Below, piece after piece: positions 35,844 through 44,154 of a DNA stretch of 64,000 nt. Source of the stretch: Amycolatopsis coloradensis (lineage in GTDB: Bacteria; Actinomycetota; Actinomycetes; Mycobacteriales; Pseudonocardiaceae); contig NZ_CP150484.1 of assembly GCF_037997115.1 (NCBI RefSeq), positions 5,310,400-5,374,399 on the forward strand, read 5' to 3'. Position 1 is the stretch's first letter; every line of letters starts with the position of its first letter. A model generated the notes under the pieces. It made no database searches. It was not told the DNA's origin and saw nothing but the letters and a program-made list of their open reading frames with translations. The position numbers and the translations under genes are program-made.

Positions 35844-37058
35844 GTGAACCCGAGCAATGAGAGAACAGCCGCACCGATGACCACCTGGGTCACGGCGGAC
35901 TCGATCGACGAGATCGCGCCGGCCGAGTGGGACGCCGTGGCCGAAGGCTCCTCGCTTTTCGCTTGTCACCGCTGGCAGCGGTTTCTCGAAGACCGGCTCA
36001 CCACGAAAATCGCGTATCTGCTGTGGCACGACGAGGACGGCAAGTTGATCGCGGCCCTGCCGACTTACTCCGGTGGGCCGGACGAGACACCGTCGCCCTT
36101 CACACTGACTAAGGTCATCCACTCGGAAGCCGCGCCGCCGTCGGGATTCGCAGTTCTGGGTGGGACGGCCTACGGATATCACAACGATGGATTGCTCATC
36201 CGGCCCGATGTGTCCGCCGGGGAGCGCGCCTCACTTGCTCGGACTATGGTCGAGACCTTCCGGGAGTTCGCGACTTCTCTGGGAGCCGACTACACCGCTT
36301 TCCTCTGCGTGCCACAGGCGCGGCTCACCGAACTCTCCGAGGCGGGGTATGGGCACCCGTCGGTCGGACTGCTGAACACCGTCGCCACGCTGGATCTCCA
36401 GGCCACGACTTTCGAGGGGTATCTCCACACTCTCCCGAAGCGGCGGCGCCAGGAAATCGGCCGAGAACGCCGCATCTTCGAAAACAGTGGGCTCGTGTGG
36501 GGCCCCGCCACTTTACCGGATGATTTCGACGAGATCGCCGCGCTTTTCGAATTCACCTACCGCCAACATGGCTATCCCCCGGCCGACCCGGCAGGGCTCC
36601 GCCAGAACCTGGAGGCGCAAGCGCGCTGCTTCGGCGAGGACACCTTGGTCCTCACCTGCCGCGACGAAGGGCGCCTGGTCGGCGCGGTGAGCGGATTCGT
36701 GAACGGGTCGCAATGGGTGGTCCCGTGGCTGGGCTTGGACTACGAGGTGGCGCGAAGGACGGCGCTCTATTTCAACCTCGGCTATTATCTGCCCATCGAA
36801 TGTGCGCTGGCACGAGGGGCGACGACGATCGACTTCGGGATCAAAGCGCTGCACGCCAAAGTGTCGCGAGGAATGACGATCGAGCCGAAGTGGGCACTGG
36901 TCGAACCGTCATCCGAAGGAGCAAGTGGTTGGTCGGCCGCCGTTCGCGAACACAACCGCCGGAGCTTCGACGAGTTCCAGGAGGAGAACGGCGAGCGAGC
37001 GACGGAGTTCCTCACCGCGAAGTGGAGTCCCCAGGCGCCGCTCCCCGGCGCCGATTGA
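35844..37058 (+). CDS. FemAB/GNAT-fold acyl- or aminoacyl-transferase-like protein
   Basis: A protein of 404 residues. GTG 35844 has an AAAGG leader; ATG 35877 is an alternative. Features such as SLFACHRWQRFLEDR, LPKRRRQEIGRERRIFE and DFGIKALHAKVSRGM fit the double-GNAT FemAB/peptidogalycan-biosynthesis family. Such proteins make amide bonds, sometimes from aminoacyl-tRNA. In this cluster it could attach or cap an amino acid. It is divergent from the exporter and 63 nt before the P450, with which it probably forms an operon. Confidence 0.7.
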   Translation: MNPSNERTAAPMTTWVTADSIDEIAPAEWDAVAEGSSLFACHRWQRFLEDRLTTKIAYLLWHDEDGKLIAALPTYSGGPDETPSPFTLTKVIHSEAAPPSGFAVLGGTAYGYHNDGLLIRPDVSAGERASLARTMVETFREFATSLGADYTAFLCVPQARLTELSEAGYGHPSVGLLNTVATLDLQATTFEGYLHTLPKRRRQEIGRERRIFENSGLVWGPATLPDDFDEIAALFEFTYRQHGYPPADPAGLRQNLEAQARCFGEDTLVLTCRDEGRLVGAVSGFVNGSQWVVPWLGLDYEVARRTALYFNLGYYLPIECALARGATTIDFGIKALHAKVSRGMTIEPKWALVEPSSEGASGWSAAVREHNRRSFDEFQEENGERATEFLTAKWSPQAPLPGAD

Positions 37059-37121
37059 TCGGACGCCCGGTTCGATAACGAATCCCTTGGCGATCGATCG
37101 GATCCCGGCTACGTTTGTTTC

Positions 37122-38324
37122 ATGGTGGAGATGATCCCGGAAATCCACGGTCTTCCGATGACGCGCTCCTGCCCCTTCGATCCGCCCGACGAGCTCAGCG
37201 AGCTCAGGGAGCAAGCACCCCTTTCGCGGCTGATATTCCCCGATGGCCACCGCGGCTGGCTGGTGACCAACCATGCGCTGGCCCGGACCGTTCTCGCGGA
37301 TCCACGGTTCAGCAACCGCAACGAATTCCGGCACTGGCCGGTCGAACGCGCGCGGACACAGACACGGCACGTGCCGACGCTGCCGGGGATGTTCAGTCGT
37401 CTGGACCCGCCGGAGTACACGCGCTATCGCCGTCTCCTCGCCGGGCAGTTCACGGTACGGCGCATGGCGACGCTCGAGCCGAGGATCACCGAGATCGCCG
37501 ACGCCTGTGTGGACGAGATGCTCCGGGTCGGGCCTCCCGCCGATCTCCAACGCGATTTCGCGGTGCCGATCCCGTCGCAGATGATCTGCGAGTTGATCGG
37601 TGTGCCGCTGGAAGACCGCGAGGCTTTCCTCGAACGGACGAACGTGCTGGTCGACATGAAGTCGACCAGCACGGGCTCCGGCCATGCCTGGGCGTACATC
37701 CATGACTACGTCCGCAAACTGGTCGCCGCCAAGCGGGCCGATCCGGGCGAGGATCTGCTGAGTGGTTTGACCGAGAGCGACCTCACCGACGAGGAACTGA
37801 CCGGGGCAGGGGTGACGCTCATCGTCGCCGGCCTGGAGTCGACCGCGAACATGATCGCGCTCGGCATCCATGCGCTTTTGCAGAACCCCGACCAGCTCGC
37901 CCTGTTGCTCGATGACATGACGCTGCTGGAAAACGCGATCGAAGAGTTGGTGCGCTACCAGACCATCATCCACATCGGGCCGTTCCGCGGCGCGCTGGAG
38001 GACGTCGAATTGGAAGGCGTGCAGGTCAAACGGGGCGAAGTGGTGCTGGTGTCGCTTCCCGCCGCGAACCGTGATCCGCTGAGGTTCGACGACCCCGACC
38101 GACTGGACCTGCGGCGCACGACGACCGGTCACGTCGGCTTCGGTCACGGCATCCACCAGTGCATCGGCCAGCAGCTGGCGCGCGCGGAGTTGCGGATCGG
38201 CTACTCCGTACTGCTCCGGCGGCTTCCCGGCCTGAGGGTGACCCTTCCGCCGGAGGAGATCGCGATGCGGCACGACATGGGTGTGTACGGGGTCAAATCA
38301 TTGCCGGTGGAGTGGGATGCCTGA
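37122..38324 (+). CDS. Cytochrome P450
   Basis: A protein of 400 residues, a full-length bacterial CYP. I-helix VAGLESTANM (acid is Glu, followed by Ser-Thr), K-helix EELVRY, and heme ligand Cys347 in FGHGIHQCIGQQLARAE. It would oxidise the peptide product or a precursor. The stop overlaps the downstream ferredoxin start by 8 nt (translational coupling), giving a natural electron-transfer pair; the ferredoxin reductase is not in the window. A perfect 13-bp hairpin lies inside the gene at 37643-37673. Confidence 0.94.
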   Translation: MVEMIPEIHGLPMTRSCPFDPPDELSELREQAPLSRLIFPDGHRGWLVTNHALARTVLADPRFSNRNEFRHWPVERARTQTRHVPTLPGMFSRLDPPEYTRYRRLLAGQFTVRRMATLEPRITEIADACVDEMLRVGPPADLQRDFAVPIPSQMICELIGVPLEDREAFLERTNVLVDMKSTSTGSGHAWAYIHDYVRKLVAAKRADPGEDLLSGLTESDLTDEELTGAGVTLIVAGLESTANMIALGIHALLQNPDQLALLLDDMTLLENAIEELVRYQTIIHIGPFRGALEDVELEGVQVKRGEVVLVSLPAANRDPLRFDDPDRLDLRRTTTGHVGFGHGIHQCIGQQLARAELRIGYSVLLRRLPGLRVTLPPEEIAMRHDMGVYGVKSLPVEWDA

Positions 38325-38535
38325 CCAGTTGAAGATCGAGACGGACGTCGATGTCTGTATGGGCACGGGAGTCTGTGCCCTGACGGCTCCGGCGGTGTTC
38401 ACGCAACGGGAAGACGACGGAACCGTCATCGTCAGGGTGGCCACGCCGGGAGCCGAGTTGCACGAAGTGACGCAGGCGGCGGCCTACAACTGCCCGTCCG
38501 GCGCGATTCGGCTGAATGTCAGCGAGACTCCGTGA
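38317..38535 (+). CDS. P450-partner ferredoxin (3Fe-4S type)
   Basis: A protein of 72 residues with cluster ligands in DVCMGTGVC and YNCPSGAI. The residue at the fourth ligand position is Thr/Gly instead of Cys, as in 3Fe-4S ferredoxins coded beside P450s. The start ATG 38317 lies inside the P450 gene. The 3' end overlaps the convergent NRPS gene by 17 nt. Confidence 0.92.
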   Translation: MPDQLKIETDVDVCMGTGVCALTAPAVFTQREDDGTVIVRVATPGAELHEVTQAAAYNCPSGAIRLNVSETP

Positions 38536-41500
38536 CGAAGTCCGTCATCAGAGCGGTCAGCCGACCGACAGCGGGTCCCGTCACCAGGCCGAAGTGATCG
38601 CTGGAAAGCGTTTCCTCGATCACTGCCCCGGTGAGGAATTCAGTCCACTTCCTCGTGGGTGCAACGGTTTCCGATGCCGACACGAGCAGTGTCCGTACAT
38701 CGACCGGGGCAGGCCGGTGGCGGTGGACCGCACGCACGATCGCCGAGTAGAGCCGGCGCCGATGCCGTAGTTCCGGAGACTCGCTCACGTCACGGTTGTC
38801 GAGCGTCAGCGCGATCTCAGCACGGAAATCGCTCGCGAGTCTTTTCTCATCGGGGAGTGAGCCGTCTGGCAGGACGGCGTCGACGAGAACGAGTCCGGCG
38901 ATTTCGTTTTGCTGCCGCTGCCGCAGCCGGTGGGCCACGGCCTGCGCGATGATCCCGCCGAAGGACCACCCCGCGATGTACACCGGTCGGTCGGCGCAGA
39001 ACCGGATGATCAAGTCCGCGTACTGGTCCGCCATGGAAGTCACGGACGTCGGAAGAGGTCCTCCCGGCCGTTCCTCCGCTCCGATCCCCCAGCACTGGAA
39101 TCTCGAGCCGGCCTTTTGCGCGAGCGGGGCGTAGCAGAGCGCCGAGCCTGAACTCGGGTGAATCAAGAACACCGGTGCTGCCTCGCGGTCGAGCCGAGCG
39201 CTACTGGTCAGGGCGGAAATCTGTGCCGGGAGCGCCTGCTGGGGCGCGACCGCCACCCGGTCCGCGAGCGCCGCGACGGTCGAAGCGGCGTAAACGTCGC
39301 CCACGGGCAAGGAGATCCCCAGCCGGCGCCTGAGCTCGGCCAGCAGGCGCACGATCCGGAGCGAGGTGCCGCCGAGTTCGAAGAAACCGTCGTGGATCCC
39401 GACCTGTTCGATGCCCAGTGTCGCGGCGAACGCCTCGGCGACGTGCCGTTCCGCGGTTGTCCGCGGCTGAGCCATCGGGGAACCGGCGGATGCGCCCGGT
39501 GACGGGAGCGCGGACCGGTCGACCTTCCCGTGCGGGGTCAAGGGGATGGCGTCGATCACGTCGACCGAGCTCGGCACCATGTAGTGGGGAAGCGACTCGC
39601 CGAGCCATTGCCGCAGCCGGGCAGGGTCACAGCTACCGCCTGGAGCGGGCACCACCCAGGCCGCGACCCGGGCATCGGCGCCGGAACCCACTAGGTGAAC
39701 CACCACCTGCTGCACGTCAGGATGGCCGGCGAGAACCGTTTCGACCTCCCCGAGTTCCACCCGGAATCCGCGGATCTTGACCTGACTGTCGAGCCGGCCG
39801 CGAAAGGTCAGCTCACCGTCGCGACCCAGAACGCACCGATCTCCCGTCCGATAGACCGTCCCGCGACCGGGGACGAACGGATCCGGCACGAAAGCCTCAC
39901 GGGTGGCCTCCGGGGCGTTTTCATAGCCTTCGGCCACACTCACTCCCCCGATCCACAGCTCGCCCGGGACCCCGACCGGGGCCAAGTCTCCGAAGGCGTC
40001 GACCACGTAAGCGTGGGAATTGGCCCGCGGTCGCCCGAAAGGCAGGGGATCGACCTCGTCCGGCCCGCAGCGATGCCAGGCCATGATGACGGTCGCCTCC
40101 GTGGGCCCGTAACTGACCACCACCTCCCGTCCCGGCGCCGCCCAGCGAGCCGCGAGTTCAGCGGGGAACGCCTCGCCACCGATGTCGAGCAACCGGAGCG
40201 GCAGGTCGGGCCGGAGTGGCACGAGATCCACGAAGGTCGGTGGCAGGACCGCCACGTCGATGCGCGCGTTCTGCAGGTAGTCGGAGAGATCGTCTGGTGC
40301 GCGGATCACTTCGAGAGAAGGCATGCACACGGTCCCGCCGCGGCACAGGGCGGTGAAGATTTCCAGGACCGAGACGTCGAAGGTGAGGTTCGAGAACTGG
40401 AGGACCCTGGTTCCTTCACCGATGTCGAAACAGTCGCCGTACTGGCGCACGAAGTCGGCTGCGGCCTCGTGGGACACCAGTACGCCTTTGGGACGTCCGG
40501 TCGAACCGGAGGTGTAGAGGACGTAGGCGGGACGGCGCCGGTCCTCTCCGGACGGACTGCGTATATCCCCCGCGCCGACCGCGCGCACCTCCGTGCCATC
40601 CACCATGACTCGGACACCTGAGTCGGCGAACTGCTTGTCCACCCGTTGCCGAGGCGCTTCCGGATCCACCGGCAAGTAGGCGGCTCCGGTTTTGAGAACG
40701 CCGAGGACAGCGGCCAAGAGCGCTACCCCGCGATCGGCCTTGACGGCCACCCGGTCCCCCGGCTCGACGCCGGCGTGCCGCAGTTTCTCGGCGACGGTGT
40801 TCGCCCTGATGTCGAGCTCGGCGTAGGTGAAGGTGCCGTCCGGACACTCGGCTGCGATCCGCGATGGTGCTACGTGCACCCAATGTGCAAAGGAGTCGTG
40901 CAGGTCCACCGTGGGCACCGGCCGCTCCGGGCCGGTCAGAGATTTGATGAGCTCTTTTCGAGTCGCGGGGTCCGTCAGCGTGATCTCCCGCAAGGGGCTC
41001 CGCGGTTTGGCGACCGCCATCGTCACGACGTGTTCGAAGTGGTCCAGGAGCTGTTCGATCCGCCATCGGTCGAACAGATCGCTGGAGTACTCCACATAGA
41101 GAAGCGAACCGTCTCCGGCCGCCGACACCTGGATGTCGAGATCGAACTTCACCTGCCCGGTCGCGATCTCCCGGCTGTCTCTTGGCCGCAAGACCACCCC
41201 GGGCGCCAGAATCTGGTCCGGTGTTCCGCGCTCGAAGCCGAGCGCTGTCTGGAACAACGGGTTCGCACCTCGATGACGCGGCGGGCCGACCACCTCGACA
41301 ACCTGGCTGAACGGGACCTCGCGGTGGCCGAGATCGGCGAGAAGGGCGTCCCGTGTCTGCCGGAGGAATTCGGCGAAGGGCAAGGTCTCGTCGATCCGGT
41401 TGCGGACGGCGAGCATGTTCACGAACAGGCCGACGGTGTCGAACGACTCGGCACTCGCCCGGCTTGAGGTCGGCACACCGATCGGGATGTCGGTACTGCC

Positions 41501-42259
41501 GGTCGTGCGGCTCAGCGTCCAGGCGAAGGCGGCGAGGATCACCATGAACGGCGATACCTGCTCACGCACCGCCAGATCCTCGACGTCGGCCATGAGCCCC
41601 GGCCGCAGTTCGCGTCGAAGCAGTTCGCCGTGATGTGCCCCCGCGGTGATCGGCCGAGGCCGGTCCGCGGGCAGTTCCACGTCTTCGAGGCCTGCGAGCC
41701 GCTTCTGCCAATATGCGAGATGCTCGCCGATCGCCTCCTCGCTTCCGGAGGCGCGCTCCGTCCGGACGTGGTCGGCGAACTGCGGCGGCTCGATCGCCGA
41801 GGTGTCCTTTCCCCCGGCCCGGTAGTGCCGTCCGATCTCCTCGACCATCAGCTGCACCGACCAGCCATCGGCCACAATGTGATGAAACATCAGGAGCAGC
41901 ACATGATGCCCGGCGCTCAAGCGATAGAGGGTGACCCGCAAGCGGTGCGGTCCGCCGAGATCGAGCGGCCGGAAACACTCCGCGCGCAGGGCTTCCCGCA
42001 GCTCCGGCTCGCCCGACGTCAGTTCCACCAGCGGGCACGCAAGTGGCGTCGGAGGCCGTACCCGGGCCGTGGGGATGCCGTCGACGTCCACGTACTCCGT
42101 GCGCAGGATCTCGTGGCGTTCGACCAGCGTTCCCAGTGCTTCACGCAGTACCTCGACGTCCAGCGCTCCGATGACGTCGTAGGCGATCGGAACGGTGTAG
42201 GCGGCCGACGGCTCCATCCGGTGAAGGAACCACAGTTGTTCTTGGGAATGAGACAGCAT
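38519..42259 (-). CDS. Single-module NRPS, C-A-PCP-TE
   Basis: A protein of 1246 residues. Condensation domain (about 1-430) with intact HHIVADG; adenylation domain (about 470-950) with YTSGSTGRPKG, FDVSVLE, YGPTEAT, RGRLDSQVKIRG and PHGKVDRSA; carrier near 980-1045 with LGGTSLR (Ser for phosphopantetheine); thioesterase at the end with GWSFGG and the catalytic His in SSDHFG. Selectivity residues by eye: D-V-L-T-D-G-S-V-I-K, not matched to a known substrate. It adds the last residue and releases the peptide by hydrolysis or cyclisation. ATG 42259 overlaps the stop of the asparagine-synthetase-like gene by one base. Confidence 0.94.
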   Translation of the reverse strand: MLSHSQEQLWFLHRMEPSAAYTVPIAYDVIGALDVEVLREALGTLVERHEILRTEYVDVDGIPTARVRPPTPLACPLVELTSGEPELREALRAECFRPLDLGGPHRLRVTLYRLSAGHHVLLLMFHHIVADGWSVQLMVEEIGRHYRAGGKDTSAIEPPQFADHVRTERASGSEEAIGEHLAYWQKRLAGLEDVELPADRPRPITAGAHHGELLRRELRPGLMADVEDLAVREQVSPFMVILAAFAWTLSRTTGSTDIPIGVPTSSRASAESFDTVGLFVNMLAVRNRIDETLPFAEFLRQTRDALLADLGHREVPFSQVVEVVGPPRHRGANPLFQTALGFERGTPDQILAPGVVLRPRDSREIATGQVKFDLDIQVSAAGDGSLLYVEYSSDLFDRWRIEQLLDHFEHVVTMAVAKPRSPLREITLTDPATRKELIKSLTGPERPVPTVDLHDSFAHWVHVAPSRIAAECPDGTFTYAELDIRANTVAEKLRHAGVEPGDRVAVKADRGVALLAAVLGVLKTGAAYLPVDPEAPRQRVDKQFADSGVRVMVDGTEVRAVGAGDIRSPSGEDRRRPAYVLYTSGSTGRPKGVLVSHEAAADFVRQYGDCFDIGEGTRVLQFSNLTFDVSVLEIFTALCRGGTVCMPSLEVIRAPDDLSDYLQNARIDVAVLPPTFVDLVPLRPDLPLRLLDIGGEAFPAELAARWAAPGREVVVSYGPTEATVIMAWHRCGPDEVDPLPFGRPRANSHAYVVDAFGDLAPVGVPGELWIGGVSVAEGYENAPEATREAFVPDPFVPGRGTVYRTGDRCVLGRDGELTFRGRLDSQVKIRGFRVELGEVETVLAGHPDVQQVVVHLVGSGADARVAAWVVPAPGGSCDPARLRQWLGESLPHYMVPSSVDVIDAIPLTPHGKVDRSALPSPGASAGSPMAQPRTTAERHVAEAFAATLGIEQVGIHDGFFELGGTSLRIVRLLAELRRRLGISLPVGDVYAASTVAALADRVAVAPQQALPAQISALTSSARLDREAAPVFLIHPSSGSALCYAPLAQKAGSRFQCWGIGAEERPGGPLPTSVTSMADQYADLIIRFCADRPVYIAGWSFGGIIAQAVAHRLRQRQQNEIAGLVLVDAVLPDGSLPDEKRLASDFRAEIALTLDNRDVSESPELRHRRRLYSAIVRAVHRHRPAPVDVRTLLVSASETVAPTRKWTEFLTGAVIEETLSSDHFGLVTGPAVGRLTALMTDFVTESR

Positions 42260-44112
42260 CAGAAGTCCAACTCGACGCCACAGTCCGTGGTCCAGTAATA
42301 GAGCTGGATGGCGGCTTCGATACTCAGCCGATTCACGCCCGCGCCAAGCCCCTCGGACGGATCCGACAGCACCGCCTCGACCCGCTTGGCGTCCAGCAAG
42401 CCGGCGATACCGCTGGCCTTGTCCTCGCTGATCACTTGGAGCTGTTTGCGCAAGGATTGGCGATAGGCCGGATCCTGCGCCGTCGGAAAAGGAGACTTGC
42501 CGCGCCACAGGATACTTTCCGGCAGCAGGTCGGTCACCGCGGCACGCAGCAGGCCCTTTTCCCTGCCGTCCAGATTCTTCATGGCCCAAGGGATGTTGTA
42601 GACGTACTCGACGAGGAGGTGATCGCAGAAAGGCACACGTCCTTCCAACGGGCCAGCCTGGCCCATGCGGTCTCGTCGATCCAGAACCGTCCGTAGATAC
42701 CTGGTGAGATTGAGATAGGTGATCTCCCGCATCCGCCGTTCCTCGGCGGTCTCCGTTCCGGTGAGCGGGGTCTCCGCGATCGCCTCCCGACAGCGCTGGT
42801 CGATGTAGCCGGGCAGATCGAGCTCCTGGTAGAGCTGCCGATCGACGAGCCCCGAGTACATCTCCATTCCGTGGAAAGGCCCGATCCAGGGAAAGGTCTT
42901 GGCCCGGACATACCAGGGATCCTGGAACCAGACGTAGCCGCCGAACAACTCGTCCGCGCCGTCGCCGCACAGCGCCACCGTCGCGGTCGGCTGCATCCGG
43001 GCCGCCAGCCGGCGGAACGCGACATGCGTGTCCAGGCCTACGACCGGCCGGTCCATCCCGCTCACCACGGCCAGCTGTTCCAGCGGATCCATCAGGTCGT
43101 CGGTGGTCACCAGCAGTTCGCTGTGGTCGGTGCCGAGGCGTTCGACCATCGTCGCCACGTGAGGACTGTCCGGGGACTCGTGCATCTCGTTGCGACGGAA
43201 GTGTGCGAGGTTGTAGCCGTACTCCATCGAGAAGGTGCGCAACCGGTCACCACCGGCCCCCGCGCCGACCTCACGGTCCACGAGCGTGGACACGATGCTG
43301 GAGTCGAGGCCACCGGAGAGCATCACCCCGAGCGGTACATCGGAGACCACCTGGCGTTTTATGCTGTCTTCCAGCAGCTCCCGCACCGTGCGGATGGTCT
43401 CGGACAGGCTTTCGGTGTGCTCCCGGGCGGGGAGCTGCCAGTAATGGCGCCTGCTGAGCCCGTCTCGGCCGAAGGTCACGATCTCGCCGGGCATCACCTC
43501 CCTGACACCTCGGAAGACCGTGAGGCCGGGGGTCGGCGTATAGCCGAGAAGTTCGCGCAGGCCGTCGTGGTCGACGACGGGCCGTGCCTGTCCGGTGTGG
43601 AACAGCGCTTTGGGCTCCGACGCGAACGCGAATCCTTCGTCGGTCAGCGTGTAGTGGAGCGGATAGATCCCGAACCTGTCACGGATGAGGTGGAGCTGTT
43701 CCTTCGCCGCGTCCCAGACCGCGAACGCGAACATCCCCCGCAGCCGCTCCGCGCACGCGGGCCCCCATTCCTCGAAGGCACGGAGCACGACCTCGGTGTC
43801 GCTTCCCGTGATGAAGCGGTGCCCACGCCCGGTCAGCTCCCGGCGCAGGTCCACGAAGTTGAAGATCTCCCCGGTGTACGCGAGGACGGCCGGTTCCGCA
43901 CCGTCCTCGGCATCTGCGCCCACCATCGGCTGCCCACCGCCGATCGGGTCGATGACCGCGAGCCGGGTGAACACCAGCAGCGCATGCCGCCCCAACCAGC
44001 GGCCGCCCGACTCGGGGCCGCGGTCGTGCAACGCCGCCGCGAACCGGTCAGCGGTCTGATCCCGTCCGCCGAGATCCGAGCTGAAGGAGATGATTCCGCC
44101 AATTCCACACAC
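42259..44112 (-). CDS. asnB: Asparagine-synthetase-like amidotransferase
   Basis: A protein of 617 residues, starting GTG with AGGAG before it. The N-terminal glutaminase nucleophile is Cys2 (MCGIGG) with RLAVID and GEIFNF. The C-terminal ATP-PPase domain has SGGLDSS. Housekeeping AsnB aminates aspartate using glutamine; in fosfazinomycin a homologue is reported to use glutamylhydrazine. Placed directly after the glutamylhydrazine-type ligase here, it probably activates the free carboxylate of the alkylsuccinyl unit and joins it to ammonia or hydrazine delivered by the glutaminase domain. The nucleophile is inference. Confidence 0.88.
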   Translation of the reverse strand: MCGIGGIISFSSDLGGRDQTADRFAAALHDRGPESGGRWLGRHALLVFTRLAVIDPIGGGQPMVGADAEDGAEPAVLAYTGEIFNFVDLRRELTGRGHRFITGSDTEVVLRAFEEWGPACAERLRGMFAFAVWDAAKEQLHLIRDRFGIYPLHYTLTDEGFAFASEPKALFHTGQARPVVDHDGLRELLGYTPTPGLTVFRGVREVMPGEIVTFGRDGLSRRHYWQLPAREHTESLSETIRTVRELLEDSIKRQVVSDVPLGVMLSGGLDSSIVSTLVDREVGAGAGGDRLRTFSMEYGYNLAHFRRNEMHESPDSPHVATMVERLGTDHSELLVTTDDLMDPLEQLAVVSGMDRPVVGLDTHVAFRRLAARMQPTATVALCGDGADELFGGYVWFQDPWYVRAKTFPWIGPFHGMEMYSGLVDRQLYQELDLPGYIDQRCREAIAETPLTGTETAEERRMREITYLNLTRYLRTVLDRRDRMGQAGPLEGRVPFCDHLLVEYVYNIPWAMKNLDGREKGLLRAAVTDLLPESILWRGKSPFPTAQDPAYRQSLRKQLQVISEDKASGIAGLLDAKRVEAVLSDPSEGLGAGVNRLSIEAAIQLYYWTTDCGVELDF

Positions 44113-44154
44113 GTCGACTCCTGGAGGAACGGGGCACAGAGCCCGCCGATCGGT

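Noticed and set aside
35753-35893. N-terminal extension of the MFS gene
   Set aside because: The added residues are basic and low-complexity and place no membrane segment; ATG 35752 gives a normal MFS N-terminus.
42262-42970. N-terminal extension of the NRPS beyond 42259
   Set aside because: It is the antisense-frame shadow of the asparagine-synthetase-like gene; the condensation domain starts normally at MLSHSQEQLW.
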